A stretch of 64,000 nucleotides of DNA from Methylophilaceae bacterium (GCA_905339275.1 CAJPFK010000017.1:27104-91103); one strand, 5' to 3'; shown: positions 29,033 to 39,583, counted from the first letter of the stretch. Made by a program: numbers and translations. The notes: generated from the sequence alone by a model not told the origin.

Positions 29033-31687
29033 ATGGCATTAACCCCCGATATCGACCAGCAAGAAACCCAAGAATGGCTCGAATCACTTGACTCCGTCCT
29101 GGAAAATGAAGGCACGGAACGTGCTCATTTCCTGCTCGAAACCATGGTTGATAAGGCGCGGCGTTCTGGCGCTTATTTGCCTTACAACGCGACAACTGCC
29201 TATGTAAATACCATCCCGGCGCACCTGCAGCAGAAGCTGCCCGGTGACCCGACCATGGAACGCAAGATACGCGCCCTGATTCGCTGGAACGCCATCATGA
29301 CCGTGTTGCGCGCGAACGAAAAATCTCCCGGTGTCGGCGGCCATATCGCCAGCTTCCAGTCTGCGGCTACGCTGTATGATGTAGGCCTCAATCACTTTTT
29401 CCGCGCCGCCAACGAGAATTTCGGCGGCGACTGTGTTTACTTCCAGGGCCATTCATCGCCGGGCATCTATGCACGCGCGTTTCTCGAAGGCCGCCTGACG
29501 GAAGAGCAGTTATCCAATTTCCGCATGGAAACCGGCGGCAACGGCCTGCCCTCCTACCCACACCCCTGGCTGATGCCTGAGTTCTGGCAATTCCCGACCG
29601 TCTCCATGGGCCTGGGGCCTTTGCAGGGCATTTACCAGGCGCGTTTCCTCAAGTATCTGCATGACCGCGGCATCGCCGACACTTCCGACCGCAAGGTCTG
29701 GGTATTCTGCGGCGACGGCGAAATGGATGAGCCGGAATCGCTGGGCGCGATCTCGCTCGCTGCACGCGAAAAGCTCGACAACCTGATTTTCGTCATCAAC
29801 TGCAACCTGCAGCGTCTGGATGGCCCGGTACGCGGCAACGGCAAGATCATCCAGGAACTGGAAGCGGATTTCCGCGGTTCCGGCTGGAACGTGCTGAAAG
29901 TCATCTGGGGTTCCTACTGGGATCCGTTGCTGGCGATGGACAAGGACGGCCTGCTGAAGAAACGCATGGAAGAATGCGTGGACGGCGAATACCAGAACTT
30001 CAAGGCCAAGGGCGGCGCTTACACGCGCGAGCACTTCTTCGGCAAGTATCCTGAGTTGAAGGAAATGGTAGCTGCGATGTCCGATGAAGATATCTGGCGC
30101 CTGAACCGCGGCGGTCATGATCCGCACAAGGTGTATGCGGCCTACCACGCGGCTGTCAACCACAAGGGGCAGCCTTCCGTCGTACTTGCCAAGACCGTCA
30201 AAGGCTACGGTATGGGTCTTGCCGGTGAAGGCCAGAATACCACGCATCAGCAGAAGAGCATGGACATCTCATCGCTGAAAGCTTTCCGCGACCGTTTCGA
30301 CCTGCCGATTACCGACGAAGAAGTCGAAAAACTCTCCTTCTACCGTCCGGCTGAAGACAGCCCGGAAATGCAATACCTGCGCGAACGCCGCGAGGCCATG
30401 GGTGGCTTTGTCCCGGCACGTCGCCGCAAGGGGAACACGCTGACCGTACCGGCGCTGTCTGCTTTCGAAAACATGCTGGGCGCTACCGGTGATCGCGAGA
30501 TCTCCACCACCATGGCTTTTGTGCGCATTCTTTCCACATTGGTACGCGACAAGCAGATCGGCAAGTATGTCGTGCCTATCGTGCCGGATGAAGCCCGTAC
30601 TTTCGGCATGGAAGGCATGTTCCGCCAGCTCGGCATCTACTCATCCGTCGGCCAGCTATATGAACCGCAGGATGCAGACCAGGTCATGTTCTACAAAGAG
30701 CAGAAAGACGGACAGATTCTGGAAGAAGGCATCAACGAAGCCGGTTCTTTCTCCTCATGGATTGCCGCTGCGACGTCCTACAGCGTGACCGGCGTGCAGA
30801 TGATCCCGTTCTACATCTTCTACTCCATGTTCGGTTTCCAGCGTATCGGCGACCTGGCCTGGGCCGCCGGCGACTCGCGCGCCCGCGGCTTCCTGCTTGG
30901 CGCCACTGCCGGCCGCACGACATTGAACGGCGAAGGCTTGCAGCATGAGGATGGCCATAGCCACCTGATGTCGGCTACCATCCCGAACTGCATCTCCTAC
31001 GACCCGACCTTTGCTTACGAACTGGCCGTCATCATCCAGGAAGGCCTGCGCCGCATGGTGCAGAACCAGGAGGATGTCTACTATTACATCACCCTGATGA
31101 ATGAAAATTACAGCCACCCTGAATTGCCGAAAGGCGCCGAGGACGGCATCCTCAAGGGCATGTACGCATTCAGAAAATCCAAGGCAAAAGGCCCCAGGGT
31201 ACAACTCCTGGGCAGCGGCGTGATCCTGCGCGAAGTCATTGCGGCGGCCGAATTGCTGGAGAAGGACTGGGGCGTATCGGCCGATATCTGGAGCGTGACC
31301 AGCTTTACCGAACTGCGCCGCGAAGGCCTGGATGTCGAGCGCTGGAACCTGCTCAACCCGGAGAAGAAACAGAAAGAGACTTATGTCGGCCAATGCCTGA
31401 ACAAGGCAGAAGGCCCGGTCATCGCTTCCACCGACTACATGAAGTCGTTTGCCGACCAGATTCGCAACTTCATTCCGCAACGCTATGTCGTGCTCGGCAC
31501 GGACGGTTTCGGCCGCTCGGATTCACGCGAGGCGCTGCGCAGCTTCTTCGAGGTCGATCGTTACTATGTCGTGCTGGCCGCATTGAAGGCATTGGCTGAC
31601 GAAGGCAAACTACCGGCAAGCAAGGCGGCAGAAGCGATCAAAAAATACAAAATCGACATCAGCCGTCCGAATCCAGTCACGGTTTAA
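29033..31687 (+). CDS. aceE: Pyruvate dehydrogenase E1 component (homodimeric type)
   Basis: This is the thiamine-diphosphate-dependent decarboxylase of the pyruvate dehydrogenase complex (884 aa, the AceE length). The ThDP motif runs from WVFCGDGEMDEPES to IFVINCNLQRLDGPVRGN. The N-terminus carries TERAHFLLETMVDKARRSG, and YGMGLAGEGQNTTHQ is also conserved. A GGAG ribosome-binding site precedes the ATG. It is the first gene of aceE-aceF-lpd, with spacings of 19 and 12 bases. Confidence 0.98.
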   Translation: MALTPDIDQQETQEWLESLDSVLENEGTERAHFLLETMVDKARRSGAYLPYNATTAYVNTIPAHLQQKLPGDPTMERKIRALIRWNAIMTVLRANEKSPGVGGHIASFQSAATLYDVGLNHFFRAANENFGGDCVYFQGHSSPGIYARAFLEGRLTEEQLSNFRMETGGNGLPSYPHPWLMPEFWQFPTVSMGLGPLQGIYQARFLKYLHDRGIADTSDRKVWVFCGDGEMDEPESLGAISLAAREKLDNLIFVINCNLQRLDGPVRGNGKIIQELEADFRGSGWNVLKVIWGSYWDPLLAMDKDGLLKKRMEECVDGEYQNFKAKGGAYTREHFFGKYPELKEMVAAMSDEDIWRLNRGGHDPHKVYAAYHAAVNHKGQPSVVLAKTVKGYGMGLAGEGQNTTHQQKSMDISSLKAFRDRFDLPITDEEVEKLSFYRPAEDSPEMQYLRERREAMGGFVPARRRKGNTLTVPALSAFENMLGATGDREISTTMAFVRILSTLVRDKQIGKYVVPIVPDEARTFGMEGMFRQLGIYSSVGQLYEPQDADQVMFYKEQKDGQILEEGINEAGSFSSWIAAATSYSVTGVQMIPFYIFYSMFGFQRIGDLAWAAGDSRARGFLLGATAGRTTLNGEGLQHEDGHSHLMSATIPNCISYDPTFAYELAVIIQEGLRRMVQNQEDVYYYITLMNENYSHPELPKGAEDGILKGMYAFRKSKAKGPRVQLLGSGVILREVIAAAELLEKDWGVSADIWSVTSFTELRREGLDVERWNLLNPEKKQKETYVGQCLNKAEGPVIASTDYMKSFADQIRNFIPQRYVVLGTDGFGRSDSREALRSFFEVDRYYVVLAALKALADEGKLPASKAAEAIKKYKIDISRPNPVTV

Positions 31688-31706
31688 CTCAGGAGACGAT
31701 CAGAAA

Positions 31707-33050
31707 ATGGCAATTAAAGAAGTACTCGTCCCTGATATCGGGAATTTCGACAGTGTGGACGTCATTGAAGTGCTGGTGAAAGCCGGCGACACCGTCGGCA
31801 AGGACGACTCCCTGATCACGCTCGAATCCGACAAGGCTTCGATGGATATTCCAGCGCCATTCGGCGGCACGGTCAAGGAAGTCAAGATCAAGGTCGGCGA
31901 CAAGGCTGCCCAGGGTACCGTCATACTGACGCTGGATGCAGCCGAGTCCGACAGCCCCGCTGCCGCAAAACCTGCGGAAGAGGTCAAGCCCGCCCCGGCA
32001 AAGGCCGCAGAAGCCCCCAAGACAGCGATTCCCGAGCCCAGCCGCCCGGCACCTGAGCCGCCCAAGGTCATCCAACCAGTTGCAACACCCAACCCGATTG
32101 GCGCAAGCCCTGTCGTGGTCCCCGGCAAGAGCTCGCATGCCAGCCCGTCCGTGCGCAAGTTCGCCCGCGAACTTGGCGTAAACCTCGCCCTGGTTCAGGG
32201 CAGCGGCCCCAAGAACCGCATCCTGCAAAGCGACGTACAGGCCTTTGTCAAAGGTGAACTGGCCAAGCCTCGCACCGAGAACATGGGGGCTGGCGCAGGC
32301 GCCGCACTTTCCGCATTGCCGATGCCGGTCATCGATTTCAGCCAGTTCGGCGAGATCGAAACCAAGCCACTGTCGCGCATCAAGAAGCTTTCCGGTGCCA
32401 ACCTGCACCGCAACTGGGTCACGGCGCCGCATGTCACGCAGTTCGACGAAGCGGACATCACCGACCTGGAAGATTTCCGCAAATCCATGCAGGCTGATGC
32501 AGAAAAACGTGGCGTCAAGCTGACCATGCTGGCTTTCCTGATCAAGGCATCAGTCAACGCGCTGAAGGCCTATCCGAACTTTAATGCCTCGCTGTCGGCC
32601 GATGGCGATAGCCTCATCATGAAGAATTACTACAACATCGGCTTTGCCTGCGATACGCCTGACGGCCTGGTCGTGCCGGTCGTGCGCGATGTGCACCAGA
32701 AGGATGTGCTGGATATCGCACGCGATCTGGGCGAACTCTCTGCCAAAGCAAGGGAACGCAAACTGAAGATCGAGGAAATGCAGGGTGGTTGCTTCACCAT
32801 CTCAAGCCTGGGCGGTATCGGCGGCACCATGTTCACGCCTATCATCAACTGCCCGGAAGTGGCGATTCTCGGGGTTTCCCGTTCATCCATGCAGCCGGTA
32901 TATAACGCACAGACCAAGAACTTCGAACCGCGCCTGATATTGCCACTGTCCCTGTCCTACGACCATCGCGTGATTGATGGCGCAGATGGCGCAAGATTCA
33001 CCAGCCATATGCGCATGATGCTGTCCGACGTTCGCCGTCTCTTGCTGTAA
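31707..33050 (+). CDS. aceF: Pyruvate dehydrogenase E2 (dihydrolipoyl acetyltransferase)
   Basis: This is the core acetyltransferase of the complex (447 aa). One lipoyl domain (1-75) has the lipoylated lysine K43 in [12 protein letters not shown] Pro/Ala-rich linker follows. The E1/E3-binding domain (about 145-185, SPSVRKFARELGVNLALVQG) comes next. The catalytic acetyltransferase domain has SLSYDHRVIDGADGARF near the C-terminus. Enteric AceF has three lipoyl domains, this one only one; a second copy is carried by the next gene's product. Confidence 0.98.
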   Translation: MAIKEVLVPDIGNFDSVDVIEVLVKAGDTVGKDDSLITLESDKASMDIPAPFGGTVKEVKIKVGDKAAQGTVILTLDAAESDSPAAAKPAEEVKPAPAKAAEAPKTAIPEPSRPAPEPPKVIQPVATPNPIGASPVVVPGKSSHASPSVRKFARELGVNLALVQGSGPKNRILQSDVQAFVKGELAKPRTENMGAGAGAALSALPMPVIDFSQFGEIETKPLSRIKKLSGANLHRNWVTAPHVTQFDEADITDLEDFRKSMQADAEKRGVKLTMLAFLIKASVNALKAYPNFNASLSADGDSLIMKNYYNIGFACDTPDGLVVPVVRDVHQKDVLDIARDLGELSAKARERKLKIEEMQGGCFTISSLGGIGGTMFTPIINCPEVAILGVSRSSMQPVYNAQTKNFEPRLILPLSLSYDHRVIDGADGARFTSHMRMMLSDVRRLLL

Positions 33051-33062
33051 CAGGAACCGCAA

Positions 33063-34844
33063 ATGAGTAACTTAATAGAAGTTGTAGTGCCTGATATCGG
33101 CAATTTCGACAGCGTCGATGTGATTGAAGTACTGGTCAAGGCTGGCGATACTGTCGCCAAGGAAGATTCCCTCATCACGCTGGAATCCGACAAGGCCTCC
33201 ATGGACATCCCCTCGTCTCACGCCGGCACTGTGAAGGAACTGAAGGTCAAGGTTGGTGACAAGGTCGCCAAGGGCTCGGTGATTCTTCTGCTTGAAGCCG
33301 AAGCCAGCACTCAAGCCCCAGCCAGCACCGATGCGCCAGCAGCCAAGGCTGCGGCACCTGCTGCTGCCAAGGTTGAACAGCCAGCGCCGGCCGTTGCGGC
33401 ACCCGCGCCCTCTGTCGCGACCGGCGACAATGACGTGACGGCAGAAGTGGTCGTCCTCGGCTCCGGCCCCGGCGGCTACACTGCTGCTTTCCGGGCTGCG
33501 GACCTCGGCAGGAAAGTCGTGCTGATCGAGCGCTACGCCACCCTCGGCGGCGTCTGCCTCAATGTCGGCTGCATTCCATCCAAGGCATTGCTGCATACCG
33601 CAAAAGTCATTACAGAAGCAGAAGAAACCAGCCATCACGGGGTCAGCTTCGGCGCGCCGAAGATCGATCTGGAGCAACTGCGCAACTGGAAAGCCAACGA
33701 TGTCGTCGGCAAGCTGACCGGCGGCCTGGCGCAAATGGCCAAGCAACGCGGCGTGACCGTGGTACAAGGCCTGGGCAAGTTCACCAGCTCCCACCAGATC
33801 GCCGTGACCGCGGAAGATGGAAAAACCACCACTGTCGGCTTTGAAAACGCGATCATTGCGGCAGGCTCGCAGGCCACCAAGTTCCCGGGCGTTGCTGAAG
33901 ACCCACGCATCATGGATTCCACCGGTGCGCTGGCTCTGGAAGATATCCCCAAGCGCATGCTGGTCATCGGCGGCGGCATTATCGGGCTGGAAATGGGCAC
34001 GGTCTACGACGCATTCGGCACCAAGGTCAGTGTCGTCGAATTCACCGATGGCCTGATTCAGGGTTGCGACCGTGACTTGGTCCGCCCTTTGCAGAAACGC
34101 ATGGAAAAGCGTTTCGAGAAGATCATGCTGGGCACCAAGGTCGCCAAGATGGAAGCCAGGAAAGACGGCATCCATGTCAGCTTTGAAGGCGCAAACGCCC
34201 CTGCCGGCGTCGAAGTCTATGACCGCGTGCTGGTCGCCATCGGCCGCCGTCCGAACGGCAGGAACATCGGCGCTGAAAATGCCGGCGTGGCTGTCGATGA
34301 CTACGGTTTTATCAGCGTGGACAAGCAGATGCGCACCAACGTGCCGCACATCTTTGCCATCGGCGACATCGTCGGCCAGCCCATGCTGGCACACAAGGCA
34401 ACACATGAGGGCAAGGTGGCAGCCGAAGTCATCGCCGGCCACAAGGTAGAGTTCCAGGCCATGGCGATACCATCGGTCGCCTATACCGACCCTGAAGTAG
34501 CCTGGGCCGGTGTCACCGAAATCGAAGCAAAAGCCAAAGGCATCGAGATTGAGAAAGCTTCATTCCCTTGGGCCGCAAGCGGGCGTGCACTTTCAATCGC
34601 GCGTTCGGAAGGCGCAACCAAGCTGATCTTCGATAAGGAAACCCACCGCCTGATCGGCGCCGGCATTGTCGGTGTCAATGCCGGTGAACTGTTGGCAGAA
34701 GCGGTGCTGGCAATCGAGATGGGCGCAGACGCCCATGACCTCGGCCTCACCATCCATGCTCACCCGACCTTGTCTGAAACCGTCTGTTTCGCGGCAGAGA
34801 TGAAAGAAGGCACGATCACCGATCTTTATATCAAGAAGCGGTAA
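33063..34844 (+). CDS. lpd: Dihydrolipoamide dehydrogenase (E3) with N-terminal lipoyl domain
   Basis: This flavoprotein re-oxidises the lipoyl groups of the complex (593 aa, about 120 longer than ordinary E3). Residues 1-80 form a lipoyl domain (K44) that is nearly the same as that of the AceF product. An Ala/Pro linker leads to the FAD/NAD disulfide reductase, with redox cysteines C165 and C170 ([16 protein letters not shown]) and the C-terminal HAHPTLSE base. Such lipoyl-E3 fusions are known in Neisseria and Ralstonia-type complexes. The shared lipoyl domain looks like a duplication between adjacent genes. Confidence 0.97.
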   Translation: MSNLIEVVVPDIGNFDSVDVIEVLVKAGDTVAKEDSLITLESDKASMDIPSSHAGTVKELKVKVGDKVAKGSVILLLEAEASTQAPASTDAPAAKAAAPAAAKVEQPAPAVAAPAPSVATGDNDVTAEVVVLGSGPGGYTAAFRAADLGRKVVLIERYATLGGVCLNVGCIPSKALLHTAKVITEAEETSHHGVSFGAPKIDLEQLRNWKANDVVGKLTGGLAQMAKQRGVTVVQGLGKFTSSHQIAVTAEDGKTTTVGFENAIIAAGSQATKFPGVAEDPRIMDSTGALALEDIPKRMLVIGGGIIGLEMGTVYDAFGTKVSVVEFTDGLIQGCDRDLVRPLQKRMEKRFEKIMLGTKVAKMEARKDGIHVSFEGANAPAGVEVYDRVLVAIGRRPNGRNIGAENAGVAVDDYGFISVDKQMRTNVPHIFAIGDIVGQPMLAHKATHEGKVAAEVIAGHKVEFQAMAIPSVAYTDPEVAWAGVTEIEAKAKGIEIEKASFPWAASGRALSIARSEGATKLIFDKETHRLIGAGIVGVNAGELLAEAVLAIEMGADAHDLGLTIHAHPTLSETVCFAAEMKEGTITDLYIKKR

Positions 34845-34891
34845 TCAGGTGCCGGTACTACCCAGGCCCATCCATAAGGTGTGAGCCGAGG

Positions 34892-34936
34892 TAAAAAAAT
34901 CAGAACCCCAGGTGATTTATGCGCCTGGGGTTTCTG
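34892..34936. terminator. Terminator shared by lpd and the convergent Lys/Ala/Pro-rich gene
   Basis: Arms AACCCCAGG and CCTGGGGTT enclose an 11-base loop. On the minus strand a run of seven T follows a few bases after the stem, making a good terminator for the gene at 34917-35279, whose last codons form one arm. On the plus strand the T-content after the stem is weaker. Confidence 0.8.
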
Positions 34937-35279
34937 TTCTTGGGGCCTCAGGTTTTTCAGCAGCAGCTTCAGGCTTGGCGGTTTTCGGTTTTGCGGCTGC
35001 TCTGGGTTTGGCAGGAGCTTTCGGTTTTGCTGCAGAAACTTTGGCAGCCGCAGGTTTCGCCGTGGCCGTTTTTGCCGCAGGCTTCCTGGCTGCTGTTGAT
35101 TTGGCTGCAGCGGGTTTGGTTTTAGCCGCTGTCTTTGGTGCTGTCGATTTTGCAGGGGCTTTTGCAGCCACCTCATCCCCGCCCTTCACTTTGCTGACCA
35201 CCTTGGTCAACACTGTTTTACCTGCAACCACTGCTGCAGCCAAAGCTATTTTTTTTACGATGGATTTAAAGATACTCAT
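34917..35279 (-). CDS. Lys/Ala/Pro-rich histone-H1-like protein
   Basis: This is a 120-aa low-complexity protein. A short hydrophobic or amphipathic N-terminus (MSIFKSIVKKIALAAAVVAG) is followed by about 85 residues built almost only of K, A, P and T in PAK/AAKP-type units. The composition resembles bacterial histone-H1-like tails, but the hydrophobic start also fits a small envelope protein. The ATG chosen has AGGAG 5 bases upstream. The stop is TAA inside the terminator stem. Function unknown. Confidence 0.65.
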   Translation of the reverse strand: MSIFKSIVKKIALAAAVVAGKTVLTKVVSKVKGGDEVAAKAPAKSTAPKTAAKTKPAAAKSTAARKPAAKTATAKPAAAKVSAAKPKAPAKPRAAAKPKTAKPEAAAEKPEAPRTETPGA

Positions 35280-35287
35280 GACAGCTC

Positions 35288-35953
35288 CTATTGGCAATTG
35301 ACTTGTTTAAGTTCGCTACCGGGATATTCCGGATTGAGCTTCTCGATTTCGGCAACGATATCCATGGACATATTGCTGATATAAAGACTCGCCCGCCCAC
35401 TCTCCTGATTGCGCACACCTTTGATTGCGGTGTCTACGCCTTTGCTCTTCAATTCTTCCAGTAGTTTAGCCGCTAATTGCTCATCCTTGAACACCCCAAG
35501 CGAAATAGCGTTGCGAAATTGTTGTTCCTGTACAACAAATATTTCCTCAACCCCGAGAGAAAGCAGCTCTTCGGCCTTAGCTTGGGCCGCTGCGGCACTG
35601 GGCAATCTCGGGATATAAACCCAATAACGGGTAGATTCTGCCGAAGTTTGCTGTTGCACGGTAGTCTCCAGAGCATATCTGCTCAGGAATTTTCGCGCAC
35701 TTGCCAATTTAGCACGGGAAAAACTCCCCCATTCATAGCAAGCATGACTGACAACAGGTGCAGCTTCCAAAACTTCGGGTTCTGGCACGCGCCTGGGTAA
35801 AGTCTCGATCTCTTCCTGAGTCAGCAACTTGATCTTTTCCGGATACAGCGGTTCCTGTGCAATCTGCAGGTCAACAGTGGATTGCATCGGCAAATTGAAA
35901 TAGGCCAGCAATAACGCATTGCCCACCAGCAAGAGCCAGAAAATCCACTTCAT
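35288..35953 (-). CDS. SPOR-domain membrane protein
   Basis: This is a 221-aa protein with one N-terminal transmembrane anchor (about 3-22) and a periplasmic part. A SPOR domain lies at about 110-190 (YWVYIPRLPSAAAAQAKAEEL ... ISLGVFKDEQLAAKLLEELKSKG, cited in part). SPOR domains bind denuded peptidoglycan, often at the division site. It lies directly after coaX with no spacer, in the birA-coaX operon, so coupling to cell growth is plausible. Exact role unknown. Confidence 0.8.
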   Translation of the reverse strand: MKWIFWLLLVGNALLLAYFNLPMQSTVDLQIAQEPLYPEKIKLLTQEEIETLPRRVPEPEVLEAAPVVSHACYEWGSFSRAKLASARKFLSRYALETTVQQQTSAESTRYWVYIPRLPSAAAAQAKAEELLSLGVEEIFVVQEQQFRNAISLGVFKDEQLAAKLLEELKSKGVDTAIKGVRNQESGRASLYISNMSMDIVAEIEKLNPEYPGSELKQVNCQ

Positions 35954-36715
35954 TTAACTTCTTCGTCCTATGACTAACAATCCGCGCAATACCAGATCTT
36001 CTATCACCACTATATCACTAATAACGGCACTGCCACGCAGTTGCTCAGCCAACGGCAAGGCATCGCCGCCGCTGAGGATACAATGCATGCCGGAATCCGT
36101 TTTTCGTAAAGATCGCGTGTACACCTGCTCGATTGCGCCGACCATCGCCAGCAATGCGCCCACCCGTATCGCGCTTTCTGTATTTCTCGGCCACTCAAAA
36201 TGCTTGTCTGCCGTGCTTTCAGGCAAAACATGATGAATAGCATGCGTTCCTGCGCACAAGGACTGGTGCATCAGATGCCGGCCTGGAAGAATCACCCCAC
36301 CCACAAAAACATGCTCCATTGATGCAGGCTCACGCAGCAATACATCTATCGTCAACGCTGTGCCCGCGTTCACCACCAGACAGCTCTGCTGCATATATTG
36401 CTTCGCCCCGATCATCGCCGCCCAGCGGTCGCTCCCCAACATCTCCGGCCGTTCATAACCGTTCTTGATACCAAGCTCTGAAGCTGTTGCGCTGATCCAG
36501 GATTGTTTGATGGCTTCGCCAAGCATCGCCTTGAGCTTTGCTGCAACACCGTCCCCGGCCACATTCGAGATAATCGCCAAAGTGCAATCGCGCCATGCCG
36601 GAGGGCTGTCTGCCAGACTCGTGTTGCTCAATACGCCGCTTGCCTCTATCGCGTTGGCGGTATTGAAAACGGCCCATTTGGTACGGGTATTACCCGCATC
36701 TATCGTCAAGATCAT
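35954..36715 (-). CDS. coaX: Type III pantothenate kinase
   Basis: CoaX phosphorylates pantothenate in the first step of coenzyme A synthesis (253 aa). ASKHA-fold motifs are visible: MILTIDAGNTRTKWAVF (phosphate 1), GSDRWAAMIGAK and VVNAGTALTIDVL (phosphate 2 and metal), and VGGVILPGRHLM. It overlaps the birA stop by one base (TAATG), a common birA-coaX pairing. Confidence 0.95.
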   Translation of the reverse strand: MILTIDAGNTRTKWAVFNTANAIEASGVLSNTSLADSPPAWRDCTLAIISNVAGDGVAAKLKAMLGEAIKQSWISATASELGIKNGYERPEMLGSDRWAAMIGAKQYMQQSCLVVNAGTALTIDVLLREPASMEHVFVGGVILPGRHLMHQSLCAGTHAIHHVLPESTADKHFEWPRNTESAIRVGALLAMVGAIEQVYTRSLRKTDSGMHCILSGGDALPLAEQLRGSAVISDIVVIEDLVLRGLLVIGRRS

Positions 36716-37704
36716 TACACCACTCCGCGCAAACTGATCTCCCCCGAGGAAAAGCGTTGCAAACCGCCGGCAGTCTCAACCAGCAGGATACCGTCATCCG
36801 CCACGCCGCGTGCCACGCCCTGCGTCTCGCGCCCGTCGGGCAGCAGCATGCGCACGGCCTGGTTATGGTAAGCGTGGTAACCCGTCCACTCATCGCTCAT
36901 GGCAATGAATCCCTGCTGCTCGAACGCACTCAAGACCTCAGCCAGATGGCGCAACAATACGCCGAGCAAATAGCCTGGGCGCTGCCATTCCTCATTCAAT
37001 GCCGCCAAATCAATAGCAGGCTGGTCGATATGTTTTTTTACCTGTTCGGGTAACCGCAAATTGATGCCGATACCGATCACGGCTGCACTCGGGCCTTCCA
37101 TATCGCCTTGCAGTTCGATCAGGATACCGGCCAGTTTCCGGTATTGGCCCTGATGCTGCACGACCAAGTCATTGGGCCATTTCAGTTGCGTCTGCGAGAT
37201 ACCGAGACTGCGCAGAGCACGTGTCAGCGCCACGCCGACCGCAAGGCTAAGCCCTGAAAGCGCCGCCGCACCGGACTGAAAACGCCAGAGCAGGGAAAAC
37301 GTCAGGCTCGCGCCCAGGCCTGCCTGCCAGCTGCGGCCCCTGCGGCCGCGCCCCCTGGTTTGCAGGGATGCGGCAACACAAGTCGCATGCGCTGCGCCCT
37401 GCGCCGCCTGCTTCATCAGATAACTATTGGTCGACTCGAGGTGATCATGCAACTCCAGCTTGAACCATGCGCGCTGTTCGCCGATGGCTTCCAGGATGGT
37501 TTCGCGGTCAAGCAGGTGTATCGGCTCAGGCAGACGATAACCCCTGCCGCGCACCGAATATATCCGCACGCCGAGTGCCTCGGCCTCCTGCAGCGCGTTC
37601 CACACCGTCGTGCGCGAGACCTTGAAATGCTGTGCAACCGCCTCGCCGGAATGAAAACGGCCATCGGCAAGCAAACGCAAAATCGGGAAAGTAAGTGAAT
37701 TCAT
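36715..37704 (-). CDS. birA: Biotin-[acetyl-CoA carboxylase] ligase / biotin operon repressor
   Basis: BirA attaches biotin to the carboxyl carrier protein (329 aa). An N-terminal winged helix (FHSGEAVAQHFKVSRTTVWNAL) suggests the bifunctional repressor form. The biotin-binding and ligase motif is QTRGRGRRGRSWQAG, and LKWPNDLV follows. The start is set at MNSLTFPIL; ten extra codons upstream are open but less conserved. It precedes coaX. Confidence 0.95.
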   Translation of the reverse strand: MNSLTFPILRLLADGRFHSGEAVAQHFKVSRTTVWNALQEAEALGVRIYSVRGRGYRLPEPIHLLDRETILEAIGEQRAWFKLELHDHLESTNSYLMKQAAQGAAHATCVAASLQTRGRGRRGRSWQAGLGASLTFSLLWRFQSGAAALSGLSLAVGVALTRALRSLGISQTQLKWPNDLVVQHQGQYRKLAGILIELQGDMEGPSAAVIGIGINLRLPEQVKKHIDQPAIDLAALNEEWQRPGYLLGVLLRHLAEVLSAFEQQGFIAMSDEWTGYHAYHNQAVRMLLPDGRETQGVARGVADDGILLVETAGGLQRFSSGEISLRGVV

Positions 37705-37782
37705 TCTGCATTCGATATTAGCACAGCGAGACAAGTCCTTAACCCTGCGCGTAGCGTGTAAAATACACCAATTACTTTCGTC

Positions 37783-39570
37783 GTGAATACCATGTCTTCA
37801 GAAAAAACACCCTCCGATAAAAATAGCGCGCCTGCCGCCAATTTCATCCGCAACATCGTCGAGCATGATCTCGCGCATGGCACCTATAAAACCCGCAAAT
37901 GGGCTGGCAGCCCCGGCGACGCCGCACATCATGCCCAAGGCAGTCCGGACCCGGCAAAAATCCGCACCCGCTTTCCGCCGGAGCCGAACGGCTACCTGCA
38001 TATCGGCCACGCCAAGAGCATCTTCCTCAATTTCGGACTCGCACGTGACTACGACGGCGTCTGCCACATGCGCTTCGACGACACCAACCCGGAGAAGGAA
38101 GAACAGGAGTATGTCGACAGCATCACCGAGATGGTCCAATGGCTGGGCTTCGGCTGGGAGAAAAACAACTGCTCGCACCTGTTTTATGCCAGCAACTATT
38201 TTGATTTCATGTATCGCGCAGCGGAATACCTGATCGAATCCGGCAATGCCTATGTCGATCAACAGACTGCCGACGAGATGCGCACTAATCGCGGAACTTT
38301 GACCGAGCCGGGCAAAGACTCCCCATGGCGCAATCGCAGCCCGCAGGAAAATCTGGCACTGTTCCGTGAAATGCGTGACGGCAAACATGCCGACGGCAGC
38401 ATGGTCCTGCGCGCCAGGATCGACATGGCCTCGCCCAACATCAACCTGCGAGATCCGGCCATCTACCGCATCAAACGCGCCACCCATCACAACACCGGCG
38501 ATAAATGGTGTATCTATCCGATGTACACCTACGCCCATCCGCTGGAAGACGCGCTGGAGCAGGTCACCCACTCCATCTGCACGCTGGAATTCGAAGACCA
38601 GCGCCCTTTCTACGACTGGGTGCTTGAACGTCTTGCTGAAGGCGGATTGCTGGCACACCCGTTACCCAGGCAATACGAGTTCGCACGCCTCAACCTCACC
38701 TATGTCGTCCTGTCCAAGCGCAGACTGATCGAGTTGGTCGAAAACAAACATGTATCAGGCTGGGATGACCCACGCCTGCCGACACTCGCCGCCGCACGCC
38801 GCCGCGGCTATACACCGGAAGGCTTCAAGCTATTCACCGACCGCATCGGTGTCTCCAAGGCCGATTCCTGGATCGAATACACCATCCTCGAAGACTGCAT
38901 GCGCGAAGTGCTGAACGAATCTGCCGAACGCCGCATCGCCGTGCTCGACCCGATCAAGCTGGTGATCGACAACTATCCTGAAAACCAGGCTGAAGACTGC
39001 TTCGCCCCCAACCACCCGCAAAAACCGGAACTCGGCAAGCGCACAGTACCGCTCACGCGCGAACTCTGGATAGAACGCGAAGATTTCATGGAGGTACCGA
39101 GCAAGGGCTATTTCCGCCTGTTCCCGGATGGCCTGGTGCGCCTGCGCTACGGCTACGTGGTCAAATGTACCGGCTTTGAAAAGGACTCTGCTGGCAATAT
39201 CACCGTCGTCCATTGCCAATACCTGCCCGACACCAAATCCGGCACACCGGGCGCAGATGCCATCAAGGTCAAAGGCAACATCCACTGGGTTTCGGCACAA
39301 CATGCTTACGCCGCCGAAGTACGCCTCTATGATCGCCTGTTCAAGGAAGCCCACCCCGGCGCAGGTGACAGGGACTATCTTGACGACCTCAACCCGGATT
39401 CAGTCAAAGTCATCACCGCACAACTGGAACCCTCATTAAAGGATGCAAAACCGGAAGATGCATTCCAGTTCGAGCGGCATGGGTATTTTGTTGTGGACAG
39501 GAAAGACAGTGCGGCAGGTAAGCCGGTGTTTAACCGCACAGTTACCTTGCGCGATGCTTGGCAGAAATAG
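37783..39570 (+). CDS. glnS: Glutaminyl-tRNA synthetase
   Basis: This class I synthetase charges tRNA-Gln (595 aa). The HIGH motif is at residues 73-76 (PNGYLHIGHAKS) and the KMSKS equivalent is VLSKRRLIELV. The extended N-terminus and anticodon-binding beta-barrels are as usual for the family. It reads away from birA. An internal ATG three codons later (MSSEKT) is an equally good start. Confidence 0.97.
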   Translation: MNTMSSEKTPSDKNSAPAANFIRNIVEHDLAHGTYKTRKWAGSPGDAAHHAQGSPDPAKIRTRFPPEPNGYLHIGHAKSIFLNFGLARDYDGVCHMRFDDTNPEKEEQEYVDSITEMVQWLGFGWEKNNCSHLFYASNYFDFMYRAAEYLIESGNAYVDQQTADEMRTNRGTLTEPGKDSPWRNRSPQENLALFREMRDGKHADGSMVLRARIDMASPNINLRDPAIYRIKRATHHNTGDKWCIYPMYTYAHPLEDALEQVTHSICTLEFEDQRPFYDWVLERLAEGGLLAHPLPRQYEFARLNLTYVVLSKRRLIELVENKHVSGWDDPRLPTLAAARRRGYTPEGFKLFTDRIGVSKADSWIEYTILEDCMREVLNESAERRIAVLDPIKLVIDNYPENQAEDCFAPNHPQKPELGKRTVPLTRELWIEREDFMEVPSKGYFRLFPDGLVRLRYGYVVKCTGFEKDSAGNITVVHCQYLPDTKSGTPGADAIKVKGNIHWVSAQHAYAAEVRLYDRLFKEAHPGAGDRDYLDDLNPDSVKVITAQLEPSLKDAKPEDAFQFERHGYFVVDRKDSAAGKPVFNRTVTLRDAWQK

Positions 39571-39583
39571 ATATCCCAAAAAC

